The notes: generated by a model from the sequence alone, not told the origin. A stretch of DNA of 11,836 bases from RGIG6904 sp024680835 (GCA_024680835.1 JAILBP010000169.1:1-11836); one strand, 5' to 3'. Shown: positions 1 to 7,594, counted from the first letter of the stretch. Program-made: numbers and translations.

Positions 1-1125
1 TTTAGCGGCCTGTTCAAGCTCAAAGGCCATCTCGGGCAGTCCCATTGCGCCGATGGTTTTTGAGGTGCTCTTCATAGCATGCACCGCTATCCTGTAATCC
101 GGATAGTTTTCGGCTTCATAAAACCTTTGCAGTTCCTCGGACTTTTCCTTAAATGCGCCGACGAAATCATCCAGCAACTCAAAGTAGAACGACTCATCAT
201 TCGCGCAGAATGTCATTGCCTTTGCCGTGTCAAATCCGGACTTCTCCAATAATGCGCGATCGTAACATCCGCCGGTGACATTCTCTTCCTGCTCCGGGTC
301 CACGGAAAACATTTTGTTTTCGCTGCTTCCGGTTTCAGAGACTTCCGATTTCGGCTCAGTTTTAACATATGCATCCGCAGGCAGATATGCCACCAGCTTT
401 TCTGTCAATTGACCGATCTCCACCGGTTTTGAGATATAATCATCAAAACCTGCAGAAAGATAAGCTTCTCTCGCTCCCACTACCGCATTTGCCGTCATGG
501 CGATAACAGTGGTATTTTCAGGTATCAGATCCATGCGTTTCAGCTTCGATAATGTTTCGATACCATCCATCCCCGGCATCATATGATCTAACAGGACAAT
601 GTCATAATGCTGTTCTTTCACTTTTTCGATGGTCTCTTCTCCTGACATGACCATATCCGGGCTGATACCGCACAGCTTTAATAAGCCCTTTGCCACCTTA
701 AGGTTCATCTCGTTGTCATCGACCACCAAGATCTTCGCATTGGGGGCACATATCAATTTGTCATTTTTATGCTCGAGCGCCTTCTCCCTGAAACGTTCCT
801 GCCTGTTACCTACCGGAGTCGGATCGGATATCTTTTGCCGCAATACAAACGAAAAACATGATCCCTTCCCATACTCACTTTTCACATCAAGTCTGCTTCC
901 CATGAGATCCAGAAGCTTTATAACGATGGACATTCCAAGGCCGGTTCCTTCGATATGTCTGTTCTTTGTCTCCTCAAGACGCTCAAAGGAAACGAAAAGC
1001 CTTTCCTTATCTTCTTCACGGATGCCGATACCCGTGTCCATAACAGCGACCAACAGCTCTGTCTCGCTGCCTTCCGTCCGTCCTCTTTTAACCGAGAGTG
1101 TATTTGCAAAATCACACTGTCTTCT
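1..1125 (-). pseudogene. Hybrid sensor histidine kinase remnant: end of HATPase, receiver and Hpt domains (partial)
   Basis: The reading frame is open from a TAA at 1128-1126 to the left edge, about 374 codons, so the gene continues outside the window. Counting codons from 1116, the order is as follows. The second half of a GHKL ATPase shows DTGIGI near codon 28 and GTGLGMSI near codon 58. A receiver domain has the acidic pair DD133-134, phosphoacceptor Asp177 in LLDHMMPGMDG and Lys230 in SKPV. The start of an Hpt domain carries His346 in HAMKSTSK. In a normal hybrid kinase this would be an inner-membrane phosphorelay protein. Here the sensor region, the HisKA dimerisation domain with its phospho-His, and the ATPase N box are all missing. 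Upstream the frame closes and a different ORF joins in another frame. The receiver and Hpt keep their key residues, so the C-terminal half could still act in a phosphorelay if translated, for example from the in-frame ATG at 1041. I judge it a truncated kinase, most likely non-functional. Confidence 0.8.
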
Positions 1126-1508
1126 TTAACTATCTTTATATCATGGTCTGCGATCCACTCCTCGCAGCTTGCGCGAAATGCCTCAAAAGACTTCATGTAG
1201 GTATCAAAATCACGGTCGTACATCTGCACTTTCCGATCCGGCAATGTTATGTAAATGCCATGATGCATGTGCATATTTATAGTTAACGGCTGACCGGCGT
1301 CGCCGTACCTGTCGCGCAAAACGAGGAGTTTTTTTGAAACATTTATAGTACGCCTTACGGTTTCCAAATATGCCTCGGAAACCAGGCGGTTAAAGTCCGC
1401 GATATTCAGGTTTTCATCCAGATGAACAGTGTAATAGATCCCTGCTTTTTCCGCCAGACTTATCCTTCTCTCGGTTTTCATCATCCGTCTATTATAAAAC
1501 ATCCACAA
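918..1508 (-). CDS. Unrecognised ORF fused out of frame to the kinase remnant
   Basis: This ORF of up to 196 codons has two parts. Roughly the first 130 residues look like a genuine soluble protein with mixed charge, for example IYYTVHLDENLNIADFNRL and HMHHGIYITLPDRKVQMYD. I do not recognise the family, and there is no histidine-kinase N box or HisKA motif. From about base 1118 it reads the kinase remnant in the wrong frame, so its last 60-65 residues (Arg- and Ser-rich) are probably meaningless. No Shine-Dalgarno sequence precedes any early ATG. A good promoter overlaps the first codons, placing the expected transcript start at the ATG at 1484, so that start or a leaderless start is more credible than 1508. 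It could be the N-terminal domain of a rearranged regulator or a small gene broken by a deletion. Confidence that the 5' part is real coding sequence is moderate. Confidence 0.4.
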   Translation of the reverse strand: MWMFYNRRMMKTERRISLAEKAGIYYTVHLDENLNIADFNRLVSEAYLETVRRTINVSKKLLVLRDRYGDAGQPLTINMHMHHGIYITLPDRKVQMYDRDFDTYMKSFEAFRASCEEWIADHDIKIVKEDSVILQIHSRLKEDGRKAARQSCWSLLWTRVSASVKKIRKGFSFPLSVLRRQRTDISKEPALECPSL

Positions 1509-1519
1509 GTCGCCGACAA
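1491..1519 (-). promoter_or_regulatory. Sigma-A type promoter, TTGTCG-17-TATAAT
   Basis: On the minus strand TTGTCG (1519-1514) and a perfect TATAAT (1496-1491) are separated by exactly 17 bp. The expected start point, about seven bases downstream, falls at or next to the ATG at 1484. The promoter diverges from the pncA transcription unit. Base match and spacing are seen directly; activity is inferred. Confidence 0.55.
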
Positions 1520-1556
1520 GACATACTTTTTATGTTACTTTTCGCGCATTTTCCCG

Positions 1557-1585
1557 TTGCTTTATGTTTTATTGTACTGTATCCT
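1557..1585 (+). promoter_or_regulatory. Candidate promoter for pncA-pncB, TTGCTT-17-TATCCT
   Basis: TTGCTT at 1557-1562 is followed after 17 bp by TATCCT at 1580-1585. Each box matches consensus at four positions. It would give a leader of about 25 bases carrying the pncA ribosome binding site. AT-rich alternatives (TATATA or TATATT at 1585-1592) lack a good -35 box at proper spacing, so the exact position is uncertain. Confidence 0.3.
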
Positions 1586-1616
1586 ATATATTAAAATGAT
1601 AAAGGAGGAACACAGC

Positions 1617-2144
1617 ATGAACAAAGCACTCATTGTAATTGATATGCAGAACGACTTCATCACCGGGGCACTTGCAAACACCGAAGGTCAGAAGATCGTT
1701 GGTAAGATTGCTGACCTTGTAAGGACTTTCGACGGCGAGATCATCGCAACCCGCGACACTCACACGGAAGAATATATGAATACTCAGGAAGGAAGACGTC
1801 TTCCCGTTCCTCACTGCATTAAGGGCACGGAAGGCTGGGAAATAGTTCCCGAGATTCAAAAAGCCCTTGACGAACGCGCAGCAGACGGCATAGTCAGCTA
1901 TATTGACAAATACACTTTCGGAAGCACAGAACTCGGCAGCCTGATCGCACAGAAAAACTACACCGACGTTACACTCGTGGGCGTATGTACCGATATCTGC
2001 GTCATCAGCAACGCAATGGTCATCAAGGCAAACGCTCTTGAAACCAACGTAACGGTTCTCAAAGACCTCTGCGCCGGCGTTACGCCCGAAAGCCACAACA
2101 CTGCGCTTAATGCCATGGCCGGCTGTCAGGTAGATGTTATATAA
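1617..2144 (+). CDS. pncA: Nicotinamidase / isochorismatase-family cysteine hydrolase
   Basis: This cytoplasmic enzyme hydrolyses nicotinamide to nicotinate and ammonia, the first step of the deamidating NAD salvage route. The 175-residue protein has the family's catalytic triad: Asp9 in VIDMQNDF, Lys98 in DKYTFGS and nucleophile Cys128 in GVCTDICV. Metal ligands Asp47 and His49 (TRDTH) and His66 (PVPHC) are also present. The fourth ligand of the mycobacterial enzyme, the middle His, is absent; an acidic residue such as Glu58 may take its place, as in some streptococcal relatives. The length is normal for the family. The start at 1617 is fixed by AAAGGAGG at 1601-1608, eight bases upstream. 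The frame is open further back, but that extension has no support. It lies 69 bases before pncB on the same strand, so co-transcription is likely. The adjacent pncB makes nicotinamide a much better substrate guess than isochorismate. Confidence 0.88.
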   Translation: MNKALIVIDMQNDFITGALANTEGQKIVGKIADLVRTFDGEIIATRDTHTEEYMNTQEGRRLPVPHCIKGTEGWEIVPEIQKALDERAADGIVSYIDKYTFGSTELGSLIAQKNYTDVTLVGVCTDICVISNAMVIKANALETNVTVLKDLCAGVTPESHNTALNAMAGCQVDVI

Positions 2145-2213
2145 AGCAGAGAACACATTAGGATATACAGTTCATAATTTTTTGGATTATTTTAAGACGA
2201 AAGGAAGAACTTT

Positions 2214-3431
2214 ATGAAACTCGCACCTATTATCACAAGCCTTCTTGAAACCGACATGTACAAGTACAGCATGGGTCAGGCGATCTATCATCAATTCCCC
2301 GAATATATGACCACCTGGACTTTCAAGTGCAGAAACACGGATGTCAGATTCACGGCAGAAATGGTGGACGAGATCAAAGAGCAGATCCAGCACTTCTGCA
2401 CTCTCAAATACACGGAAGATGAGCTCGAATACCTTGACAATATCAAGTGGATCAAGGGTTCTTTCGTAAACTTCCTACGCATCTGGTCACCGAGATACGA
2501 GGACTTCTCTATCACAGATGATGCGGAATGCGGACTTGCCATCGAAGCCAAGGGCACATGGCTCAATACCTCAATGTACGAGATCCCAACGCTTGCCATC
2601 GTAAACGAAGTTTTCTTCAGAATGGCTTACTACTATGATGAACTTCTTGAGAGTTTCAAGAGACGTCTTGATCAGAAGTTTGAAGACGTAAAACACGGAA
2701 AATACTACCTCGGCGTATTCTCTGAGTTCGGTCTCAGAAGAAGACTTTCAAGAGAAGCCCAGGAACTGGCGGTTGAGAAGTTCTCCCATCTCAACGATAC
2801 CATGCACAGCGCAAGCAACTTTGTGGGAACGTCAAATGTTTACCTTGCTAAAAAGTTCGGTATCACTCCCGTCGGAACAATGGCCCATGAATGGATCATG
2901 TGTACCGGACAGGGTGATCACAAACATAATCCCGCCTACTCAAACCACTATGCCCTCGAGGCATGGGTCCGAGAATACGGTGTTCAAAACGGTATTGCGT
3001 TAACCGATACTATCACAACCGACTGTTTCCTTCGGGATTTTGATCTCGCAAAGGCTACGCTGTTCAGCGGTGTACGACATGATTCCGGCGATCCCATCGC
3101 CTGGGGCGAGAAGATGATAGAGCACTATAAATCACTGGGTATCGATCCTTTGACCAAAACACTTTTATTCTCCGACAGTCTGAATTTCGAAAAAGCAAAT
3201 GATATTTTCAGACATTTCCAGGGAAGAGCAAAAGTCGCTTTCGGTATCGGAACCTACATTGCCAACGACACGGATGTCCCCGCTCTCAACATCGTCATGA
3301 AGACCACCTTCTGTAACGGTCAGGACGTTGCCAAGCTTTCCGACGTGGAAGGCAAGGGCATGTGCAAGAACGATGATTATGTCAGCTACCTCAGACGAAC
3401 CATCAAATGGCGCATGGAACACGAGAAGTAA
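2214..3431 (+). CDS. pncB: Nicotinate phosphoribosyltransferase
   Basis: This enzyme converts nicotinate and PRPP to nicotinate mononucleotide and pyrophosphate, with ATP hydrolysis stimulating the reaction. It follows directly from the PncA product in NAD salvage. At 405 residues it matches the roughly 400-residue bacterial PncB type. Visible landmarks are the N-terminal LLETDMYKYSMGQAI (about residues 10-24), GTMAHEW with His225 corresponding to the phosphorylated histidine of characterised enzymes, GVRHDSGDP (286-294) at the substrate site, and FGIGT (343-347) in the phosphate-binding region. AAAGGAAG lies about eight bases before the ATG. No strong promoter is evident in the 69-base gap after pncA, so one transcript for both genes is the simplest reading. 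The gene converges with the kinase-GNAT gene, whose end is about 50 bases away. The sequence is intact and unremarkable. Confidence 0.95.
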   Translation: MKLAPIITSLLETDMYKYSMGQAIYHQFPEYMTTWTFKCRNTDVRFTAEMVDEIKEQIQHFCTLKYTEDELEYLDNIKWIKGSFVNFLRIWSPRYEDFSITDDAECGLAIEAKGTWLNTSMYEIPTLAIVNEVFFRMAYYYDELLESFKRRLDQKFEDVKHGKYYLGVFSEFGLRRRLSREAQELAVEKFSHLNDTMHSASNFVGTSNVYLAKKFGITPVGTMAHEWIMCTGQGDHKHNPAYSNHYALEAWVREYGVQNGIALTDTITTDCFLRDFDLAKATLFSGVRHDSGDPIAWGEKMIEHYKSLGIDPLTKTLLFSDSLNFEKANDIFRHFQGRAKVAFGIGTYIANDTDVPALNIVMKTTFCNGQDVAKLSDVEGKGMCKNDDYVSYLRRTIKWRMEHEK

Positions 3432-3449
3432 TAAATTTATATATTCAAT

Positions 3450-3474
3450 GCCGTTCACTGCGGATTTGAACGCC
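3450..3474. terminator. Weak hairpin between convergent genes
   Basis: CGTTCA (3452-3457) and TGAACG (3467-3472) form a 6-bp stem with a 9-base loop, extended by one more pair past a C-C mismatch. It sits between the convergent ends of pncB and the kinase-GNAT gene. No immediate T-run follows in either direction; a run of six Ts appears only about 15 bases later on the plus strand. It is a candidate bidirectional terminator at best. Confidence 0.25.
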
Positions 3475-3484
3475 TTTGCGAAGA

Positions 3485-4537
3485 TTATCTTTTTTCATAA
3501 TCGATAAGAGTCATGTTTTCGTTTATGATATGTTCCTCGCCGACGCGCACAAATCCGCACTTTTCATATAAATGGCAGTTTGCCGGCTCCTGCAGGATAG
3601 TATCCAGTTTCCATACCCTGATATCGGAATGCAGCGAAAAAACTTTTTGAATGGCCACATAGCCGATTCCCTGATTCTGATATTTCGGAAGTATAAAAAT
3701 GGGACTTATGTAAAAACATGACTCTTCCGCGTCCGAAAGCTTGCGTCCCACATTGATAGCACCGACTTTTGCCCCGTCTTTTACGATAAAATAAAACGTT
3801 CTGTTTTCCGACAGAGTCTTCGCCCGAACCTTTTCGATAGGTTCGACAGCAGGGGACATATCATCATGATATTTTTCATATAAGGGCATGAAGCTCTGAA
3901 CCTGCATGTCAAAAAGTAAAGGTATCTCGTCCTCCCTGACAACTTCGAGCTTCACGCGGTTCATCATTTCCGTTATGCCGGGGCTCGGAAGGTGAAAACG
4001 TTCTTTTATCATGCGCGCAACCTCATCCGGCTCGAGATTGGTGTTATCTATCTTTATATAGTTTTCAAAGGGAATTTCGCCCTCGTTGCTGACAAGGCGG
4101 TATTTCATTTCCTCTCTGAGCATACGATCCTCAGAGATCACCACATCACGCTTGGACGCTTTGTTTTTTAACCGGTTTTCCGTCTTATTTCTGGCGATCC
4201 TAACCTCTCTGTCAGCCACCAGTTCCACATAATAAACACTGCCTCCGGCGGCCTCGAATTTATCCGTAAGATACTTAATATAATCCCAGTCCGACTGAAT
4301 ATCAAAAGCCCACATATAGGTAAATATCAGGCCGCTGTAGTCAGTCCTCATAAAAGCCTCAAAGACATCTTCCCGCAGCCTGTTTACTAGTGCGCCGTCA
4401 TACTTTCCGAATATCTCGATCACCGGCTCTATCATGTGATGATTATGAAACAGCCTGTAATCCGTTATTTTCATCAGTTCCTGACCGACGGTCATCTTTC
4501 CGACCGCGCCGCTGCCTATCAGAATAATAAGATTCAT
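3485..4537 (-). CDS. P-loop kinase-like domain fused to GNAT acetyltransferase
   Basis: The 350-residue protein has two domains. Residues 1-185 form a P-loop NTPase with Walker A GSGAVGKMT (8-16), of the shikimate/adenylate-kinase-like type. In this family a GKMT ending is familiar, so Met15 is not taken as a defect. HNHHMIEPV (31-39) and an Arg-rich lid-like stretch (113-130) follow. Residues 195-350 form a GNAT domain: SPIFILPKYQNQGIGYVAI (278-296) carries the acetyl-CoA-binding Q/R-x-x-G-x-G/A loop, and NCHLYEKCGF (320-329) is the usual C-terminal motif. The predicted roles are nucleotide-dependent phosphoryl transfer plus acetyl transfer from acetyl-CoA. Neither acceptor is known, and antibiotic or metabolite modification is only a possibility. 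The gene is last in the five-gene operon, 21 bases after the preceding kinase. GGGGAG lies seven bases before the ATG. The frame is continuous across the domain boundary, so the fusion is not an artefact of a missed stop. Confidence 0.8.
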   Translation of the reverse strand: MNLIILIGSGAVGKMTVGQELMKITDYRLFHNHHMIEPVIEIFGKYDGALVNRLREDVFEAFMRTDYSGLIFTYMWAFDIQSDWDYIKYLTDKFEAAGGSVYYVELVADREVRIARNKTENRLKNKASKRDVVISEDRMLREEMKYRLVSNEGEIPFENYIKIDNTNLEPDEVARMIKERFHLPSPGITEMMNRVKLEVVREDEIPLLFDMQVQSFMPLYEKYHDDMSPAVEPIEKVRAKTLSENRTFYFIVKDGAKVGAINVGRKLSDAEESCFYISPIFILPKYQNQGIGYVAIQKVFSLHSDIRVWKLDTILQEPANCHLYEKCGFVRVGEEHIINENMTLIDYEKR

Positions 4538-4558
4538 TTACTAACTCCCCAACCTTTT

Positions 4559-5083
4559 TCACTGTCTTAGAATATTTTCCATAACACGCTCATAATCTGT
4601 ATCTATCAGTTCGACCGGTTCGCCGGCTTTCTTAAATCCTTCTGTCATTTTGCTGTTGCCTGCTTTTATCCAGTCTACCGTACAATCGCTGTCATCCAGT
4701 CTGGTTTCTATATCCGAGGCATGAGCTCTTATCTCGTCGAAGTGCGCATCAATGTAGTCATCCGTCATGGCCAGACAGATGAATCTTATGTTTTTCAGGT
4801 AATCTTCATCGAAATCTTTTCGCCACTCATAGGGGATGTATCCACCCTCTACGATCATATTCTGATCGTTTTCTATGGCGGTCTTTACCATCTCCCGAAC
4901 GATCGGCCAGAGATAATCCGTTAGTTTGTCGTCATCCTCCGGCGTCAATTCGGTATTTCCGCTTCTGATAAGTCCCATTTTCAAATGATCTATGGAAAAA
5001 TAGGGATATCTATGTTTTTCCAGCATCTTCTGCGCCAACAGCGTTTTACCCGTGTGTGAAGCGCCTGTGATCAGTATAACCAT
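4559..5083 (-). CDS. Small P-loop kinase (AAA/adenylate-kinase-like), substrate unknown
   Basis: The 174-residue cytoplasmic protein opens with Walker A GASHTGKT (7-14), then SIDHLKMGLIRSG (30-42), where the Asp follows the pattern of nucleotide and phosphoglycerate kinase-like proteins. MIVEGGYIPYEW (76-87) is the likely second core strand with an acidic residue. The size and motif order fit a stand-alone nucleoside- or small-molecule kinase; the phosphate acceptor cannot be told. GGGAGAAAAAG precedes the ATG at good spacing. The gene lies 25 bases after the methyltransferase and 21 before the kinase-GNAT gene, so it is inside the operon. Having two consecutive P-loop kinase-type proteins suggests related jobs, but their sequences are clearly different and they are not a recent duplication. 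The fold call is firm, the function open. Confidence 0.8.
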   Translation of the reverse strand: MVILITGASHTGKTLLAQKMLEKHRYPYFSIDHLKMGLIRSGNTELTPEDDDKLTDYLWPIVREMVKTAIENDQNMIVEGGYIPYEWRKDFDEDYLKNIRFICLAMTDDYIDAHFDEIRAHASDIETRLDDSDCTVDWIKAGNSKMTEGFKKAGEPVELIDTDYERVMENILRQ

Positions 5084-5108
5084 CTGCTTTTTCTCCCTTG
5101 TCGAACTG

Positions 5109-5879
5109 TCAATGTTTCCGGGCAGCTATCAGATATCTGTGAATGGTTCCTTCTATCTTTCCGTCCCTATCCAACTGCTCCTGCATCTTAACAAGTCTGT
5201 CAAAACATTTGGCAACGGAAAAATCCGGAAACTCCCACTCGATAATGCGCGCAAACCAGACAAAGGCGCCTATATCGTAAAACCTTATGGGTCTGAATAC
5301 TTCCTCTGCACGCAGGATCTCAAAACCCGCTTCCTCGAACCGTTTCTTTTGTACAGAAAATTCCATTTCCGGAAACGGCTTCGGAGCCTCCGGCATCACC
5401 ATCTCCACCAGGTCTCTGTCGTTTTGAGCTCCCACCTGCTGTGTGATAAAAAGTCCGTTGGGTTTGAGAAGCCTGTAGGATTCCACCGGATCAAAGCTTC
5501 CGTGTCTGTTTATCATAATGTCAAAAGATGCGTCGTCAAAAGGAATATCCGACGCATCATCACAGGCTTTGAAATCGATCCCAAGAGGCAGCAGCGTATC
5601 CCTGCAAAGCTCCACGTTTGGCGGGTAACCCTCGGTGGCTGCCGTGTTCTCATAGGGATGCTTAAGGGATAACAAAAACTCACCACCCCCGGTGTCAAAA
5701 TCCAACAGCCTCATCTCCGGGGTTCGATATTCATCTATTATCTTCCTGTAATCCCAGGGTAGTTCATCTTTTTCTTCATATCTTCCGTTGATGTGAGAGA
5801 AATCCCACCCGTGGATATGAGCCACATTTTCCTCGGCTTCCCATTCTTTTCTTAATTTATTTATTCTTTCAGTATCCAT
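5109..5879 (-). CDS. Class I SAM-dependent methyltransferase
   Basis: The 256-residue protein is a class I methyltransferase. The SAM-binding motif I is LLDFDTGGGEFL (58-69), in which Phe-Asp replaces the more usual Ile-Gly. ATEGYPPN (81-88) gives the acidic ribose-binding Glu83. FDDASFDIMINRH (114-126) follows the usual motif II/III region, and RLLKPNGLFITQQVG (136-150) is the typical post-II strand. Residues 155-170 (EMVMPEAPKPFPE) and the C-terminal helical region probably shape the acceptor site. The N-terminal 50 residues are Trp-rich and acidic (WEAEENVAHIHGWDF). The acceptor is unknown; relatives are often annotated only as methyltransferases, sometimes near drug-resistance genes. AAAGGAATTTAT precedes the ATG. 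It is the third gene of the operon, 42 bases after the membrane protein gene and 25 before the kinase. Confidence 0.85.
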   Translation of the reverse strand: MDTERINKLRKEWEAEENVAHIHGWDFSHINGRYEEKDELPWDYRKIIDEYRTPEMRLLDFDTGGGEFLLSLKHPYENTAATEGYPPNVELCRDTLLPLGIDFKACDDASDIPFDDASFDIMINRHGSFDPVESYRLLKPNGLFITQQVGAQNDRDLVEMVMPEAPKPFPEMEFSVQKKRFEEAGFEILRAEEVFRPIRFYDIGAFVWFARIIEWEFPDFSVAKCFDRLVKMQEQLDRDGKIEGTIHRYLIAARKH

Positions 5880-5921
5880 ATAAATTCCTTTTCATGCGGC
5901 GCTCTGTCCGGTGGATCATCC

Positions 5922-6699
5922 TTATTTCATAAGGCGTTTGATACGTTCCGCCGAGTATTCCTCGATCTGAATCCACAAAGATTTCAGCTGTTTCTTATGA
6001 GCACACAGTTTTTCCGTGCAATTTGCACACTGCAGATAGTCATTGGTTTTGTCGGAAAAACGCTCCGGATGCATATAGAATGTCACTTCCCAGCGTATCA
6101 GCAGGGCAACCGACAATACCAGCAAACTCCAGGTGTAGCTTTTTTTAATGAAAAACAAGGGCGTAAACATCATTGCATAATCCCAGTTGTATATCCTGCA
6201 GGTGCTGCAGCATTTGTTTTTCATGAACCAGGTTTGGAAAGGACAGAAAAACAATATGCAGATGATATCGCAGATAGAATACGCGCTGCAGAGCAATATC
6301 ATGATACCGTCATCAAGGATCCCTGCCATATGCAGCGCCCCGAAGAGAGCGTTAAACACAACCCATATCAGCAAAAACAATTACCGTTGCATTATTGTCG
6401 ATAATGGAAATATCCGTGCTGCCGGACTTTATGTAGTTGCGCGCAAACTGTTTCTGACATCCGGGGCTCTCATATTTATGAGGGAAAAACCGCATTATCA
6501 TTTCCGCCACAAACACCGCCCATGTAACGATGATAATGGTCGGCATTTTTTCTACACTGTCGATGATGGACTCTTCATTGAAAAGCCTGAACCTTATGTA
6601 ACTGATCACTAACAGGATAAACAGCACCGATCTGTAAAACAGGCGAACGTAATGTATTGTGCTGACTACACTGATTTTTTTATGTTTTCTTTCCTTCAT
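5922..6699 (-). pseudogene. Cysteine-rich multi-pass membrane protein, interrupted by a one-base frameshift
   Basis: The gene starts at 6699, one base after the Nudix gene stop, and reads 109 codons before leaving frame. The continuing frame is picked up at a run of five Ts on the minus strand (6377-6373) and runs to 5922. Removing one T restores a continuous 258-residue protein in which hydrophobic segments fit smoothly, so the ancestral gene almost certainly had four Ts. The restored protein has about five membrane segments (roughly 23-37, 54-70, 107-122, 126-151, 190-208). It also has conserved-looking cysteines: CPF..CCSTC at 152-167, and CANCTEKLC at 224-232, a possible metal-binding knuckle. 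I do not recognise a named family. It may be an uncharacterised membrane protein with zinc or iron-sulphur binding. Either the gene is broken, or the base is a homopolymer error, or a shift occurs during translation. Close coupling to the Nudix gene implies translation by coupling, since the Shine-Dalgarno sequence is poor. Confidence 0.75.
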
Positions 6700-6700
6700 C

Positions 6701-7594
6701 TTATCTTACCAAAACTCCGTTGAAAAACTGTTCCTGAAAAGCGATCCGGCCATAGATCTCATCGTTATCCGGAACCGTGATATCCTCACGAACATTACCG
6801 TCCTCGTCACAGGGAACAAGGATCCATTTTGTCTCGTTATCATCATATCTGTGATAAACGGCGATAACCTTTCCCGTAAACTCCGTAACAGGTGTTGTTT
6901 CACCCAAAAGATAAACATCCTGCTCCGAGCCGTCTCCGCCGATAACCCCCGTAACATAACCGTAATTTACCGGATAATACAGATCCTTGTGACGCGGGTG
7001 AACGCTTCCCATGGGTCGATCTATTTTTCCCTTTACCGTCTGCCCTATGATGTCACGGTATCTGTCCGAAGGCACCGGATTTGCCACAAATCCGTAAAGA
7101 TCGCCCATATTCATGCAGCAATCTCCGCCCTCGTACATTTCCTTAAATTCATCAAAGGTTACCCACTTGGTCTGTATGACCTCTTTTGTGGTTGCCTTCT
7201 CAAGATCCGGCTCCCGGGTGGTTTCAAAATAAAAGGAGTCCCGAATCCAGTTATGTCGCTTCCCATCTATTGTAGTAGCCACTTTTGTAGCCATTGCGAA
7301 AGCGTCCTTGGGATCAAACCGAATCCCCACTTCCTCAAAAGCTTCCCTGACAGCCGCATCAACGCCGGAATCTCCTAATATGGAATGCCCCGCAACCGTC
7401 TCCCATTTCAGCGGATCCGTCTCTTTATCCGCAGCGCGCTGGGATATCAGATATTTCCCTGTTTCGGGGTTTCTGATCCAGACCATTACCCACAGATGAA
7501 ACTCATCATCCGAAAGATTTTTCTGTTCTCCGCGAATACAGGTCTTTCCGGTTTTCTTTCTCTCAATCGTATATACATCCCATATCTCTGACAT
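6701..7594 (-). CDS. Nudix hydrolase fused to inorganic pyrophosphatase-like domain
   Basis: The 297-residue protein has two domains. Residues 1-165 resemble YfcD/IDI-like Nudix hydrolases. The Nudix box runs from Gly69 to Ile91, with Arg83-Glu84, Glu87-Glu88 and Gly90 in place; the first acidic position is Asp75 instead of Glu. Residues 185-297 resemble the short pyrophosphatase-like proteins of Firmicutes: KIDRPMGSVHPRHKDLYYP (190-208), then VNYGYVTG (209-216), GSEQDVYLLG (222-231) and FQEQFF (286-291). Nudix enzymes cleave nucleoside diphosphates linked to another group, and a linked pyrophosphatase could remove released PPi. That coupling is inference. The start at 7594 is chosen because GCAGGAGA sits seven to eight bases upstream and the promoter lies at 7644-7672; the earlier ATG at 7672 overlaps the -35 box and cannot be in the transcript. 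It is first in a five-gene operon, with a one-base gap to the next gene. Confidence 0.85.
   Translation of the reverse strand: MSEIWDVYTIERKKTGKTCIRGEQKNLSDDEFHLWVMVWIRNPETGKYLISQRAADKETDPLKWETVAGHSILGDSGVDAAVREAFEEVGIRFDPKDAFAMATKVATTIDGKRHNWIRDSFYFETTREPDLEKATTKEVIQTKWVTFDEFKEMYEGGDCCMNMGDLYGFVANPVPSDRYRDIIGQTVKGKIDRPMGSVHPRHKDLYYPVNYGYVTGVIGGDGSEQDVYLLGETTPVTEFTGKVIAVYHRYDDNETKWILVPCDEDGNVREDITVPDNDEIYGRIAFQEQFFNGVLVR

Noticed and set aside
629..1129. Plus-strand ORF of 166 codons opposite the kinase
   Set aside because: Ser/Leu-rich, no ribosome site or domain; it is the antisense of clear receiver and ATPase coding sequence.
1422..1616. 65-codon N-terminal extension of the nicotinamidase
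   Set aside because: It runs across both divergent promoters; the strong GGAGG before 1617 and the family's usual start at MxxALIVID fix the true start.
1584..2156. 190-codon minus-strand ORF over pncA
   Set aside because: Reverse shadow of pncA; no domain, and pncA motifs are unmistakable.
5052..5672. 206-codon plus-strand ORF opposite the methyltransferase
   Set aside because: Antisense shadow; no ribosome site, and the minus-strand SAM-binding motifs are clear.
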